From positions 1 to 64,000 of the forward strand of contig NZ_BMEV01000004.1 of the NCBI RefSeq assembly GCF_014637175.1: DNA of 64,000 bases, written 5' to 3'. The DNA is from Compostibacillus humi. Its GTDB lineage: Bacteria; Bacillota; Bacilli; Bacillales; Amphibacillaceae. Of this stretch, positions 43,513-53,071 are shown in pieces. The notes under the pieces are model-generated. The model had not been told where the DNA came from. It worked only from the letters and a program-made list of their open reading frames with translations, and ran no database searches. Within the stretch, counting starts at the first letter, position 1. Each line of letters opens with the position of its first letter. The position numbers and the translations under genes were made by a program.

Positions 43513-44901
43513 GTGAAAGACCAGTTAACACCGAAACAAATTGTGGACCAATTGGACCGATTTATCGTCGGCCAGAGAAATGCCAAAAAGTCGGTCGCTG
43601 TAGCCTTGAGAAATCGCTATCGGAGAATGCAGCTGGACGATTCGCTGAAGGATGAAATAACGCCGAAGAATATTCTGATGATTGGACCGACAGGTGTAGG
43701 GAAGACAGAAATTGCCAGAAGACTTGCCAAGTTAGTTGGTGCTCCATTTATTAAAGTGGAAGCTACAAAGTTTACAGAAGTCGGATACGTCGGCAGAGAT
43801 GTGGAATCGATGGTAAGGGATTTGGTCGAAGAGGCCTTTCGTATGGTAAAAGCAGAAAAAATGAAGGAAGTAATGAATGAAGCAGAAAAAGAAGCAAATA
43901 AAAAATTAGTGAGATTGTTGGTTCCTCATGTGAAAAGGCAAACAAACTTGAAAAATCCCTTTGAACTGTTATTTCCAAATCAAGCTTCAGAGCAAGGCGA
44001 TACAGCCGAAAAAGATGAAGAAATTCGCCGAAAACGTTCCATTGTGGAAGAAAAACTAAAACGCGGAGAACTGGAAGACGAAATCGTAACAGTAGAAATT
44101 GAAGAAATGCCGCCATCCATGTTTGATATGCTTCAAGGTTCAGGGATGGAGCATATGGGCATGAACATGCAGGACGTGTTAGGGCAATTTATGCCGACGA
44201 GAAAGAAAAAACGGCGGCTTCCTGTGTCTGAAGCAAGGAAAGTGCTGACTCAGCAAGAAGCACAAAAGCTTGTCGATATGGAAGAAGCAGCCCATGAAGC
44301 AGTGGCCCGGGCAGAACAGTCTGGCATTATCTTTATTGATGAAATTGACAAAGTGGTCGGGAAAGACCAAAGCTCTGCAAACGTATCCCGGGAAGGGGTC
44401 CAAAGAGATATTCTTCCGATTGTTGAAGGTTCGACGGTTATTACGAAACACGGTCCTGTAAAGACAGATCATATACTTTTTATCGCTGCGGGAGCGTTCC
44501 ATATGGCGAAACCATCGGATCTCATCCCCGAGTTACAAGGAAGATTTCCGATTCGGGTAGAATTGGAGAAACTCTCTGTTGAAGATTTTAAGCGAATTTT
44601 GACAGAACCTTCCAATGCGTTAGTGAAACAATATCAGGCTTTATTGCGAACGGAAGGTATAAATGTTGTTTTTACAGACGAAGCTATAGATAGACTGGCA
44701 GAAATTGCCTATCAAGTAAATCAGGAAACAGACAATATTGGCGCAAGAAGGCTTCATACAATTTTGGAAAAACTTTTGGAAGATTTGTCCTTTGAAGCGC
44801 CGGACATTACGATGGAAGAAGTTAAGATCACCCCATCCTACGTGGATGAAAAACTGAAGACAATTGCCCAAAATCGGGACTTAAGTCAATTTATACTTTA
44901 A
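43513..44901 (+). CDS. hslU: ATP-dependent protease ATPase subunit HslU (ClpY)
   Basis: AAA+ unfoldase that feeds HslV. Walker [10 protein letters not shown] (about 59-67), GYVGRDVES pore-region motif, a variable I domain (about 110-235), Walker [10 protein letters not shown], the sensor region FIAAGAFH, and [17 protein letters not shown] toward the C-terminus, ending in LSQFIL, the tail that docks into HslV. 462 aa. GTG start; GGAGGAGG lies about 11 nt upstream, a rather long spacing. Confidence 0.96.
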   Translation: MKDQLTPKQIVDQLDRFIVGQRNAKKSVAVALRNRYRRMQLDDSLKDEITPKNILMIGPTGVGKTEIARRLAKLVGAPFIKVEATKFTEVGYVGRDVESMVRDLVEEAFRMVKAEKMKEVMNEAEKEANKKLVRLLVPHVKRQTNLKNPFELLFPNQASEQGDTAEKDEEIRRKRSIVEEKLKRGELEDEIVTVEIEEMPPSMFDMLQGSGMEHMGMNMQDVLGQFMPTRKKKRRLPVSEARKVLTQQEAQKLVDMEEAAHEAVARAEQSGIIFIDEIDKVVGKDQSSANVSREGVQRDILPIVEGSTVITKHGPVKTDHILFIAAGAFHMAKPSDLIPELQGRFPIRVELEKLSVEDFKRILTEPSNALVKQYQALLRTEGINVVFTDEAIDRLAEIAYQVNQETDNIGARRLHTILEKLLEDLSFEAPDITMEEVKITPSYVDEKLKTIAQNRDLSQFIL

Positions 44902-44932
44902 AAAAATGAAAGATATTGAATGGAGGATAAAA

Positions 44933-45712
44933 ATGGAACTATTAGATCGCGCAAGAAAAATTAATGCAATGTTACAAAAAACTACAGGGAAATCAGTGAA
45001 TTTTAATGACATGTCTGCATCACTCAGAGATGTTATCGGTGGTAATGTGTACATTTTAAGCCGCAGAGGGAAATTGCTTGGTTTTTCGGTCATCCAGGAA
45101 ATTGAAAATGAACGGATGAAAAAAATGCTGGAAGAAAGACAGTTCCCGCAAGAGTATACGGAAGGTCTGCTAACTATTCATGAAACAACAGCAAACTTGG
45201 ATGTGGACAGTCCGCACTCCGTATTTCCGGTGGAAAATAAAGACTTGTTCAGAGACGGTTTGACAACAATTGTTCCGATTATCGGCGGAGGTGAACGTCT
45301 CGGAACGTTAATTATTGGCCGTGTAAATCAAACATTCAACAACGATGACCTGCTTCTTGCCGAATACGGTGCAACGGTAGTCGGTATGGAAATTCTTCAT
45401 GAAAAGACGGAAGAAATTGAAATGGAAGCGAGAAGCAAAGCCGTTGTTCAAATGGCTATCAGTTCTCTATCCTACAGCGAGCTGGAAGCAATAGATCATA
45501 TTTTCGAAGAGCTTAACGGGAAAGAAGGATTGCTTGTCGCAAGCAAAATTGCTGACCGTGTAGGTATTACAAGATCTGTTATCGTAAACGCCCTGAGAAA
45601 ACTAGAAAGTGCCGGAGTAATCGAATCCCGCTCCCTTGGAATGAAAGGTACTTACATTAAAGTATTAAACGACAAATTTCTTGTTGAATTAGATAAGCTT
45701 CGTTCAAGATAA
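44933..45712 (+). CDS. codY: Global transcriptional regulator CodY
   Basis: GTP- and branched-chain amino acid-sensing repressor of stationary-phase, nitrogen, motility and competence genes. N-terminal GAF domain (1-155, with [24 protein letters not shown]) and C-terminal winged helix with [32 protein letters not shown] (about 205-236). ATG 44933 after TGGAGGATAAAA gives 259 aa, the B. subtilis length; the frame open from 44906 adds nine unsupported residues. Cotranscribed with xerC-hslVU. Confidence 0.97.
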   Translation: MELLDRARKINAMLQKTTGKSVNFNDMSASLRDVIGGNVYILSRRGKLLGFSVIQEIENERMKKMLEERQFPQEYTEGLLTIHETTANLDVDSPHSVFPVENKDLFRDGLTTIVPIIGGGERLGTLIIGRVNQTFNNDDLLLAEYGATVVGMEILHEKTEEIEMEARSKAVVQMAISSLSYSELEAIDHIFEELNGKEGLLVASKIADRVGITRSVIVNALRKLESAGVIESRSLGMKGTYIKVLNDKFLVELDKLRSR

Positions 45713-45723
45713 GTTAATCAATT

Positions 45724-45762
45724 GCGGAGAAAACCAACATTTGGTTTTCTCCGCATTTTTGT
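45724..45762 (+). terminator. Terminator after codY
   Basis: GCGGAGAAAACCAA (45724-45737) and TTGGTTTTCTCCGC (45741-45754) form a perfect 14-bp stem followed by ATTTTTGTTT. It isolates the codY operon from the flagellar operon. Confidence 0.95.
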
Positions 45763-46121
45763 TTCCTCCTTAATATTCAGGAAAAAAGTCTTGATACTTA
45801 ACGCTTCTCAGGTATAAAATCAAAATACTGAGATAAATCGAAATATTTATACTGGTTTAAAATGACAGAGGAGGAAGTAGTTTCCATAAAAAGTAAATTT
45901 ATGTTAAAAAAATACGACATTTATATAAACTTTATTACGAATCTGATACAGAAAGATTAAATTGCGGTTTAATAATAGTAATATAATCCTAGTTTGAAAA
46001 AACTATTTTTCATATTAACTGTGAAAAATGTCGAAATCGAATAGACTTTGTCGTACAATTCAATTAGAATTGGTTATGAAAATGTGAAATGATAATCATG
46101 ACTTTTTTAGGAGGTAAGAGA
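45763..46121 (+). promoter_or_regulatory. fla/che operon control region
   Basis: A 359-bp AT-rich region without a gene. Seen: TATAAT at 45982-45987 with a poor -35; a second -10-like TACAAT at 46054-46059; an 8-bp perfect inverted repeat ATTTTTCA-N9-TGAAAAAT at 46005-46029; and a 17-bp palindrome CAATTC-AATTA-GAATTG at 46056-46072 overlapping the second -10. Known: in B. subtilis this operon is driven by sigma-A and sigma-D promoters and repressed by CodY. The palindromes are partial CodY-box-like matches; no clear sigma-D -10 was seen. Confidence 0.5.
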
Positions 46122-46514
46122 TTGAACCTGTTTGGCGGGACGTTTCGCACGTTGGAGCAGTCATTAGATTATGCTTCACTAAAAAATCAAGTCATCTCCA
46201 ATAATATATCAAATGTTGATACACCGAATTATAAAGCCAAAGACATCGTCTTTAAAGACTATTTGGCAAAGGCTGCCTCTAATCTTGAAGCAAAAAGAAC
46301 ACATCCGAAACATATTCCTTTTAATTCACCACGAGACAATAACTACCAGCTTATTACAAAAGAGAATACTGTTTTTAATCATAACGGCAACAATGTGGAT
46401 ATAGACAAGGAAATGGCAAATTTGGCTAAAAACCAAATCTACTATAATGCTTTAATTGATCGGATGAATGGCAAATTTCATAGTTTGCAAACGGTGATTC
46501 GAGGAGGGAATTAA
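46122..46514 (+). CDS. flgB: Flagellar basal-body rod protein FlgB
   Basis: Proximal rod subunit. ISNNISNVDTPNYKAKDIVF near the N-terminus is the flagellar rod/hook signature, and the C-terminal heptad region (NLAKNQIYYNALIDRMNGKF) is typical. I place the start at TTG 46122, preceded by TAGGAGGT, giving 130 aa and the usual MNLFGGTFRTLE-type N-terminus; a frame from ATG 46089 reads through the ribosome site. First gene of the operon. Confidence 0.95.
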   Translation: MNLFGGTFRTLEQSLDYASLKNQVISNNISNVDTPNYKAKDIVFKDYLAKAASNLEAKRTHPKHIPFNSPRDNNYQLITKENTVFNHNGNNVDIDKEMANLAKNQIYYNALIDRMNGKFHSLQTVIRGGN

Positions 46515-46516
46515 TC

Positions 46517-46966
46517 GTGTCCATATTTCACGCAATGAATATTAGCGGCAGCGGGTTAACAACACAAAGACTGCGGATGGATGTCGTTGCATCCAACATC
46601 GCCAATGCCCAATCAACGAGAGCAACAGTAAATGAAAACGGGGAATTTGAACCGTACCGAAGGAAAATGGTCGTCATGGAACCGCAGGAAAAGACCTTCT
46701 CTTCTTTTTTGCAAAAGGCTCAAAATCGCAAAGCGCTGTCGGGAGTAACGGTATCTGAAATCGTGGAGGATGACGAGCCGTCTAAAATCGTTTACAACCC
46801 GAACCACCCGGATGCGGACGAACAAGGCTACGTACAATTGCCTAATGTGGACCCGCTTCAGGAAATGGTAGATTTAATGAGCGCCACCAGATCCTACGAA
46901 GCTAATATTACTGCTTTTAATGCCAGCAAGGGTATGTTGATGAAGGCGCTGGAAATCGGGAAATAA
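46517..46966 (+). CDS. flgC: Flagellar basal-body rod protein FlgC
   Basis: Rod subunit next to FlgB. N-terminal SGLTTQRLRMDVVASNIANAQST signature and C-terminal VDLMSATRSYEANITAFNASKGMLMKALEIGK. 149 aa. GTG start two bases after the flgB stop, with CGAGGAGGG upstream. Confidence 0.97.
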   Translation: MSIFHAMNISGSGLTTQRLRMDVVASNIANAQSTRATVNENGEFEPYRRKMVVMEPQEKTFSSFLQKAQNRKALSGVTVSEIVEDDEPSKIVYNPNHPDADEQGYVQLPNVDPLQEMVDLMSATRSYEANITAFNASKGMLMKALEIGK

Positions 46967-46985
46967 TACAAAGGAGTAATGCGAA

Positions 46986-47285
46986 ATGGATCCTATCATC
47001 CATTCGATTGCAAATGCTATGCCGCCGCAAACGGTAAAGGCGAAGACGACACCCCAGAAAGCTCACCAAAGTTTCGCAGATACACTTAAAAATGCAATCG
47101 ATCATGTGAATAAAACACAAATATTATCAGACAAAAAAACGGAAGCACTTGCCAGCGGGAACATTGACGACTTGCATGATGTGATGATTACCGCCCAGAA
47201 GGCAAGTATTACTTTAGAAACTGCAGTACAAATTCAACGAAAAGTAATCGATGCATATAACGAAATGATGCGTATGCAAATATAA
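46986..47285 (+). CDS. fliE: Flagellar hook-basal body protein FliE
   Basis: Links the MS ring (FliF) to the rod and is the first rod protein exported. The C-terminal half (DLHDVMITAQKASITLETAVQIQRKVIDAYNEMMRMQI) is the conserved part of the family. 99 aa. AAAGGAGT upstream. Confidence 0.96.
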   Translation: MDPIIHSIANAMPPQTVKAKTTPQKAHQSFADTLKNAIDHVNKTQILSDKKTEALASGNIDDLHDVMITAQKASITLETAVQIQRKVIDAYNEMMRMQI

Positions 47286-47336
47286 AAGAAATAGATAAAG
47301 ATTCGATTACTTTTATTGTTTTTGGTGGGGGACTTT

Positions 47337-48938
47337 ATGAACGAGAAAATTACAAACTGGAAGAATGCTATTATTTCTTTTTGGACAAACCGTTCAAAAA
47401 GCCAAAAAATGGTTTGGTTAGGTGTTCCTCTCCTACTGCTGATCATCATTGTAGGAGCATTTTTTCTGGCAACAAATACTAATTTTGTAACATTATATAG
47501 CAATCTTTCATTACAGGAAGCAAATCAAATAAAGACCGAATTAGATAGTCGTGGAGTTCCTTACGAATTATCGAATGGCGGAACGACGATTGCCGTACCT
47601 GAGGAACAAGTGGATCAGCTGTTAGTTGAACTGGCAGGGCAAGGAATACCGAATAGCGGCCATATCGATTATTCTTTTTTTAGCGAAAATACATCGTGGG
47701 GCATCACCGATAATGAATTTAATATTATGAAACTGGATGCAATGCAAACCGAGCTGGCAAATCTAATAAAAGGCATTGAAGGCATTAACGATGCTCAAGT
47801 CATGATCAATATGCCGGAAAAGCCGCTTTTTGCCAATGAAACGCTGCAGGAAGCAAGTGCATCTATTGTACTAAACACTGAGCCCGGCTATGAGTTTCAT
47901 CCTAACCAAATTAACGGATTATATCACTTAGTTTCGAAAGCTGTTCCTAACCTCCCTCCTGAGAATATCGTCATAATGAACCAGTTTTTTGAGTACTTTG
48001 ACCGGGACGGAACGAATCAATATGCCCAAGATGGACATACGTACCAGCAAAAAGTGAAACGGGACGTGGAAAAGGATATTCAGCAGCGGCTGCAGCAAAT
48101 GTTAGGCGCAATGGTAGGAATGGATAATGTTATCGTTTCTGTCACCGCAGATATTGATTTCACCCAAGAAAACCGGGAAGAACAGCTCGTTGAGCCGGTT
48201 GATATCGATAATATGGAAGGATTGCCTGTAAGCATTGAAACGATACAAGAGTCGTATTCGGGAGAAAATGCAGAAGGAGGAGTTCCCGGAGCGGGCGAAG
48301 AGGATATTGCCAACTTCCCGGGGACAACAGCTGGGGATGGCGACGGAAACTATGAATTGGACAAGGAAACAATCAATTACGAGTTTAACCGGATTCGGAG
48401 GGAAATCGTAGAAAGCCCATATAAGATCCGGGATATAGGTATTCAAGTCGCCGTCGATAACGCCAGAGTAAACAACGGGGATATCGAATATTTGTCAGCG
48501 CAAGAGCAGAACGATGTGGAAGAAGGAATCAATTCTATTTTAAGCTCGATTATCGAAACGTCGGTTGATGCGGAATACGGGGAAAATCTTAACACGGACG
48601 AAAAAATTTCCATCGTTTTCCAAGAGTTTAGCGGTGGGCCTGGAAGCATTCCGGATACCGCACCGGTTATTCCGACATGGATGTATGTTGTCGGAGCTAT
48701 TTTACTCATAACGATTATCGTACTTATTATTTTATTATTGCGTAACCGCCGGAAAGATGATGCCGGTGACGAGGAAATGATGGAAGATTTTGCACCATCC
48801 GAAACCGATGAAATTCCTGAGATCGAGACAGAAGAAGCGACAGATGCAATGGTGCGCCGGAAACAGCTGGAAAATATGGCGAAAGAAAAGCCAGAAGAGT
48901 TTGCAAAACTATTGAGAAGCTGGATTGGCGAAGATTAG
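47337..48938 (+). CDS. fliF: Flagellar MS-ring protein FliF
   Basis: Forms the membrane/supramembrane ring on which the export gate and rod assemble. Two membrane segments (about 22-45 and 445-468) flank a large periplasmic-side region with ring-building motifs (FVTLYSNLSLQEANQIKTELDSRGVPYEL; VMINMPEKPLF). The C-terminal tail (EEFAKLLRSWIGED) is the FliG-binding segment. ATG 47337 after GGTGGGGGA gives 533 aa; frame is open from 47316. Confidence 0.97.
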   Translation: MNEKITNWKNAIISFWTNRSKSQKMVWLGVPLLLLIIIVGAFFLATNTNFVTLYSNLSLQEANQIKTELDSRGVPYELSNGGTTIAVPEEQVDQLLVELAGQGIPNSGHIDYSFFSENTSWGITDNEFNIMKLDAMQTELANLIKGIEGINDAQVMINMPEKPLFANETLQEASASIVLNTEPGYEFHPNQINGLYHLVSKAVPNLPPENIVIMNQFFEYFDRDGTNQYAQDGHTYQQKVKRDVEKDIQQRLQQMLGAMVGMDNVIVSVTADIDFTQENREEQLVEPVDIDNMEGLPVSIETIQESYSGENAEGGVPGAGEEDIANFPGTTAGDGDGNYELDKETINYEFNRIRREIVESPYKIRDIGIQVAVDNARVNNGDIEYLSAQEQNDVEEGINSILSSIIETSVDAEYGENLNTDEKISIVFQEFSGGPGSIPDTAPVIPTWMYVVGAILLITIIVLIILLLRNRRKDDAGDEEMMEDFAPSETDEIPEIETEEATDAMVRRKQLENMAKEKPEEFAKLLRSWIGED

Positions 48939-48950
48939 GAGGAGAGACGG

Positions 48951-49964
48951 ATGGCAAGACAGAAAAGAGCTTTAACCGGAAAACAGAAAGCAGCAATTCT
49001 TTTAATCTCCCTCGGTCCAGACGTATCTGCTCAAGTATACAAACATTTAACGGAAGAGGAAATTGAAAAATTAAGTTTGGAAATCTCTTCGGTAAAAAAA
49101 GTGGATGCCGATTTGAAAGAAGACGTGATTGAACAATTTCACCAAATTGTCGTCGCCCAGGATTATATTTCTCAAGGCGGAATCGGCTATGCGAAGACCG
49201 TTCTGGAAAAAGCCTTTGGCAAGCAGGAGGCAGCCAGCATTATTAACAGGCTAACCTCCTCCTTGCAGGTGAGACCGTTTGATTTTGCAAGAAAGGCAGA
49301 TCCGCAGCAGCTGTTGAATTTTATTCAGGATGAGCATCCGCAAACGATTGCTTTAGTTTTGTCCTATTTAGATCCGGAACAGGCGGGACAAATATTATCG
49401 GCGCTGCCTCAGGAAATGCAGGCGGACGTTGCGCGGAGAATTGCTACAATGGACTCCACCTCTCCAGAAATCATTAGCCAAGTAGAGCAAATTTTGGAAA
49501 GAAATTTATCCTCAGCCCTTACGGAAGATTACACGCAAACCGGAGGCATACAGGCGGTAGTAGAAGTGTTAAATGGAGTAGACCGGAGTACAGAAAGAAC
49601 GATTTTGGACGCTTTAGAAATTCAAGATCCGGAATTAGCGGATGAAATTAAGAAACGGATGTTCGTCTTTGAAGATATCGTTATATTGGATAATCGGGCA
49701 ATTCAGCGTGTTATCCGAGAAGTCGATAATGACGATCTCCGTCTTGCATTGAAAGTGGCAAGCGACGAAGTGAAGGAAGTCATTTTTTCCAATATGTCCA
49801 AGCGCATGGCAGAAACCTTTAGGGAAGAAATGGAGTACATGGGGCCGGTACGGTTAATTGATGTGGAAGAGGCGCAGACGAGAATTGTCGCGACGATCCG
49901 CAGACTGGAAGAAATTGGAGAAATCGTTATTGCCCGGGGCGGAGGAGATGATATCATTGTCTAA
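48951..49964 (+). CDS. fliG: Flagellar motor switch protein FliG
   Basis: Rotor component that contacts the stator and couples torque. N-terminal FliF-binding domain (ALTGKQKAAILLISLG), armadillo middle with EHPQTIALVLSYL and EQAGQILSALP, and C-terminal domain with FVFEDIVILDNRAIQRVIREVDNDDLRLALK, holding the charged torque residues. 337 aa. Overlaps fliH by 17 nt. Confidence 0.98.
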   Translation: MARQKRALTGKQKAAILLISLGPDVSAQVYKHLTEEEIEKLSLEISSVKKVDADLKEDVIEQFHQIVVAQDYISQGGIGYAKTVLEKAFGKQEAASIINRLTSSLQVRPFDFARKADPQQLLNFIQDEHPQTIALVLSYLDPEQAGQILSALPQEMQADVARRIATMDSTSPEIISQVEQILERNLSSALTEDYTQTGGIQAVVEVLNGVDRSTERTILDALEIQDPELADEIKKRMFVFEDIVILDNRAIQRVIREVDNDDLRLALKVASDEVKEVIFSNMSKRMAETFREEMEYMGPVRLIDVEEAQTRIVATIRRLEEIGEIVIARGGGDDIIV

Positions 49965-50700
49965 CTCCGTCCATAAACGGGTTATCCAAATAAAAACAGC
50001 TGAATTTTTTGCCGAAAAGCAGCTTAATACGGATGCCTCCGCAGAGGAGACATTGGATGGGCTTATGGAGAAAATTGCAGATGCGAAAGCTAAGTTAGAA
50101 GAAATAAAACAAGAACAATACCGAATCATCGAAGAAGGAAAAGCCCGAATAATCGAAGAAAAGCAGCAATGGCAGGAGGAAAAGATACGTTTAGTCGAAG
50201 AAGCTAAAAAAGAAGGGTACCAAGCCGGGTTTCAGCTAGGGAAGGAAGAAAGCAGAAAAGAATACGAACGTTTGCTCACCCAGGCAAATGAAATTGTTGA
50301 AAAAGCACAAGCAGATTATTACCGTACCGTTGCAAAGCACGAAGATACGATTTTACACCTGGCAACCGGGATAGCAGAGAAAATTTTAAAAAAGAAACTT
50401 TCCGAAGATCCTGCTCATTTTCTGCCGCTCGTTCAATCTGCGTTAAAAGAGATGCGGGAGCAGGGAGTAGTGAAAATCTACGTCCACCCGTCGAAGTATA
50501 AGGCGGTATTAGAAAATAAAGAGGAATTGCAAGAACTTCTGGAACATGATGCAAAACTCTCCATTTATATAAAGGAAGATTTAAGCGAAGACGGCTGTTT
50601 AATAGAACATCCCTTTGGGCGGCTAGATGCCGGTGTGGATACCCAGCTGGATCAAATCCGGGAGATGCTGGAACAGCTTCAACAGGAGAATCGGGAATGA
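49948..50700 (+). CDS. fliH: Flagellar assembly protein FliH
   Basis: Regulator of the export ATPase FliI, forming a FliH2-FliI complex. Predominantly coiled coil (about 20-110) with a conserved C-terminal part (HLATGIAEKILKKKL, LVQSALKEMREQG, and SEDGCLIEHPFGRLDAGVDTQLDQI). The start at 49948 (MISLSNS) fits Bacillus FliH by length, 250 aa, but GGAGG is only 2 nt away; an in-frame TTG at 49957 would have better spacing. The frame back to 49858 lies within fliG. Confidence 0.93.
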   Translation: MISLSNSVHKRVIQIKTAEFFAEKQLNTDASAEETLDGLMEKIADAKAKLEEIKQEQYRIIEEGKARIIEEKQQWQEEKIRLVEEAKKEGYQAGFQLGKEESRKEYERLLTQANEIVEKAQADYYRTVAKHEDTILHLATGIAEKILKKKLSEDPAHFLPLVQSALKEMREQGVVKIYVHPSKYKAVLENKEELQELLEHDAKLSIYIKEDLSEDGCLIEHPFGRLDAGVDTQLDQIREMLEQLQQENRE

Positions 50701-52016
50701 ATATAGAACGTTTTTTAACCGCGATGGAAAAAGCCGATACGTATAAGTATTACGGAAAAGTAAAACGGGTTGTCGGACTGACAATTGAATCCCAAGGTCC
50801 GCAAGCAAACGTTGGCGAAGTCTGTTTCATCCATCCGTCGAAAAAAGGGTCTATACCTATTCTTGCTGAGGTTGTAGGGTTTCAGGATGAAAATATTCTT
50901 CTCATGCCTTATGGGGAAATTAATGAAATCGGACCTGGCTGTCTCGTGGAGTCGACAGGTAAACCGCTGTTGATAAAAGTCGGCAGAGGATTAATGGGAC
51001 AAATAATAAATTCCCTCGGTCAGCCTTTTGTCTCAGCTTCATTGTCTAAAGGGCTTACGGACTATCCGACTGATCAGTCCCCGCCTAACCCGATGGAAAG
51101 GCCGCCAATCCGGGAGCCGATTCAAATCGGCATTAAAGTAATCGATTCTCTGTTAACAGTTGGCAAAGGCCAGCGAATCGGGATTTTTGCGGGAAGCGGT
51201 GTCGGCAAAAGTACGCTGTTAGGCATGATTGCAAGAAATAGCCATGCGGATATTAATGTTATTGCCCTTATCGGTGAACGGGGCAGGGAAGTGCGGGAAT
51301 TTATTGAAAAGGATTTAGGCGAAGAGGGGATGAAAAAATCGGTTGTTGTCGCCGCTACATCGGATCAGCCGGCCCTCATGCGAATCAAAGGAGCGTATAC
51401 TGCCACCGCCATCGCTGAGTATTTTCGTGACCAGGGATTAGATGTCAATCTGATGATGGATTCGGTCACGCGGGTTGCGATGGCACAAAGAGAAATCGGC
51501 CTCGCCACCGGTGAACCGCCGACAACGAAAGGATATACTCCTTCTGTTTTTTCTATTTTGCCAAAACTGCTGGAACGGACAGGCACAAATCAGCGTGGGA
51601 CAATTACAGCTTTTTACACAGTGCTAGTTGACGGGGATGACATGAATGAACCGATAGCAGACGCGGTACGAGGGATACTGGACGGCCATTTTGTAATGGA
51701 CCGCAGTTTAGCGGAAAAAGGCCAATATCCGGCAATTAACGTGCTAAAATCAATCAGCCGGGTAATGAATCAGATTACGACGACGGAACATCAGGCCTAT
51801 GCCCAGAAGCTGCGTACCATATTGGCAAAATATGAAGAAAACCAGGAATTGATCAGCATTGGTGCATATAAGCGGGGAACAGACCAGGAGATTGATATGG
51901 CCATCAATTATTATCCGAAAATTATGGATTACTTAAAGCAAGATGTATATGAAGCCCATTCGCTGGAAAATTCGATTGAAATGATGCGAATGCTGCTCAA
52001 TGGAGGCGGGAATTAA
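50697..52016 (+). CDS. fliI: Flagellum-specific ATPase FliI
   Basis: Hexameric ATPase of the flagellar type III secretion system, related to F1-ATPase beta. Walker A GIFAGSGVGKSTLLG (about 161-175), GERGREVREF, Walker B region with LMMDSVTR and the TGEPPTTKGYTPSVF segment. 439 aa. Overlaps the fliH stop by 4 nt (ATGA). Confidence 0.98.
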   Translation: MNIERFLTAMEKADTYKYYGKVKRVVGLTIESQGPQANVGEVCFIHPSKKGSIPILAEVVGFQDENILLMPYGEINEIGPGCLVESTGKPLLIKVGRGLMGQIINSLGQPFVSASLSKGLTDYPTDQSPPNPMERPPIREPIQIGIKVIDSLLTVGKGQRIGIFAGSGVGKSTLLGMIARNSHADINVIALIGERGREVREFIEKDLGEEGMKKSVVVAATSDQPALMRIKGAYTATAIAEYFRDQGLDVNLMMDSVTRVAMAQREIGLATGEPPTTKGYTPSVFSILPKLLERTGTNQRGTITAFYTVLVDGDDMNEPIADAVRGILDGHFVMDRSLAEKGQYPAINVLKSISRVMNQITTTEHQAYAQKLRTILAKYEENQELISIGAYKRGTDQEIDMAINYYPKIMDYLKQDVYEAHSLENSIEMMRMLLNGGGN

Positions 52017-52462
52017 TGGCTGAGTCAATGGCATTTCATAAAATACTCCATGTAAGAGAAAATGAAAAAAGCATTGCCCTCAGGGAATATAACCAGTCTT
52101 TAGACTTATTTGAACAAGTTGCAACAGAACTGTACCAGCTATTAAAGAAAAAAGAAAATGCGGAAGAATCGTATGACATGTCGCTGCAAAATGCTACTTC
52201 CATTGAAAAAATCAAGGAACAGGCCCTATATATCGAAATGCTCAATGAAGAGATTTCATCTCTCCAGGAGCAAGTCCAGCGGGCTAGAACCGAAATGGAA
52301 TGGAAACAAAAAAAACTAACAGATGCTCATGTAGAAGTGAAAAAATTTCAAAAACTGATCGACCATCGGAAACAGAAAGAAGAAGTAGAGAGGAAAAAAA
52401 TGGAAAATACTTTAATGGATGAAATTTCCGTTACCCAATTTTTAAGCCACAAAAACAGGTGA
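52016..52462 (+). CDS. fliJ: Flagellar export chaperone/stalk protein FliJ
   Basis: Central stalk of the FliI ring that activates the export gate. The 148-aa sequence is almost entirely coiled coil (HKILHVRENEKSIALREYNQSLDLFEQVA through the Lys/Glu-rich second half), as in FliJ. GGAGGCGGGAATTA precedes the ATG. Stop overlaps the next gene's alternative GTG. Confidence 0.93.
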   Translation: MAESMAFHKILHVRENEKSIALREYNQSLDLFEQVATELYQLLKKKENAEESYDMSLQNATSIEKIKEQALYIEMLNEEISSLQEQVQRARTEMEWKQKKLTDAHVEVKKFQKLIDHRKQKEEVERKKMENTLMDEISVTQFLSHKNR

Positions 52463-52467
52463 AGCAC

Positions 52468-53043
52468 ATGGCAAAAACGTTGAATCAGGAAAGAAAAAAA
52501 ATGAAACCTTTAGTTATGATCGTATTTGGAGTAATTGTTCCAATTATCGTCATCATTACAATCGTATCGATTATTCTCAATATACTGGATATCGATGCGG
52601 TTGGCTGGGCAAAGGAAAAGGGAAATAACATTCCCATTATATCTAACTTTATTACGACGGAAGAAGAAATGGATTTTCAAAGAATGGAGGAACACTACCA
52701 GCAAACCATTCAAGCAAAAGACGAAAAAATTGAAATGCTGGAACTAGACATTGAAAATCTCAAAGCACAAATCGACGATTTGGAACGGGAACTGTTAAAA
52801 GCAGAAAACAGCGATGCATCGCTGCAGCTGGAAGAAGAGGAAGAAGCAGCAGACCCGATAAAAGATACGGCCAAAGCATTTCAAAATATGGATGAAGAGC
52901 AGGCAGCAAAAATTTTGGAAAATATGTCCCGGGAGGAAGCCGTAAATCTATTAAATCAGCTATCTGCCAAAGTGCGCGGCGGTATATTGCAGGAGATGAA
53001 TCCACAAACTGCTGCTGAAATCACTCGATTACTGCTGAATTAA
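52468..53043 (+). CDS. ylxF: YlxF/MotE-like membrane protein of the fla operon
   Basis: A 191-aa protein with one N-terminal membrane helix (about 15-38), a coiled coil (about 68-105, MEEHYQQTIQAKDEKIEMLELDIENLKAQIDDLERELL) and a C-terminal MgtE-N-like segment (AKAFQNMDEEQAAKILENMSREEAVNLLNQLSAKVRGGILQEM). This fits B. subtilis YlxF, whose relatives in alphaproteobacteria (MotE) chaperone MotC; role here unproven. ATG 52468 with ACAGGTGAAG upstream; GTG 52459 is an alternative. Confidence 0.88.
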   Translation: MAKTLNQERKKMKPLVMIVFGVIVPIIVIITIVSIILNILDIDAVGWAKEKGNNIPIISNFITTEEEMDFQRMEEHYQQTIQAKDEKIEMLELDIENLKAQIDDLERELLKAENSDASLQLEEEEEAADPIKDTAKAFQNMDEEQAAKILENMSREEAVNLLNQLSAKVRGGILQEMNPQTAAEITRLLLN

Positions 53044-53071
53044 TTTTCCGCTTTGAAAGGAGGTGAAAAGG

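Noticed and set aside
46517-46966. Possible start of a separate transcription unit at flgC
   Set aside because: Only two bases separate flgB and flgC and no promoter was seen; ordinary operon coupling.
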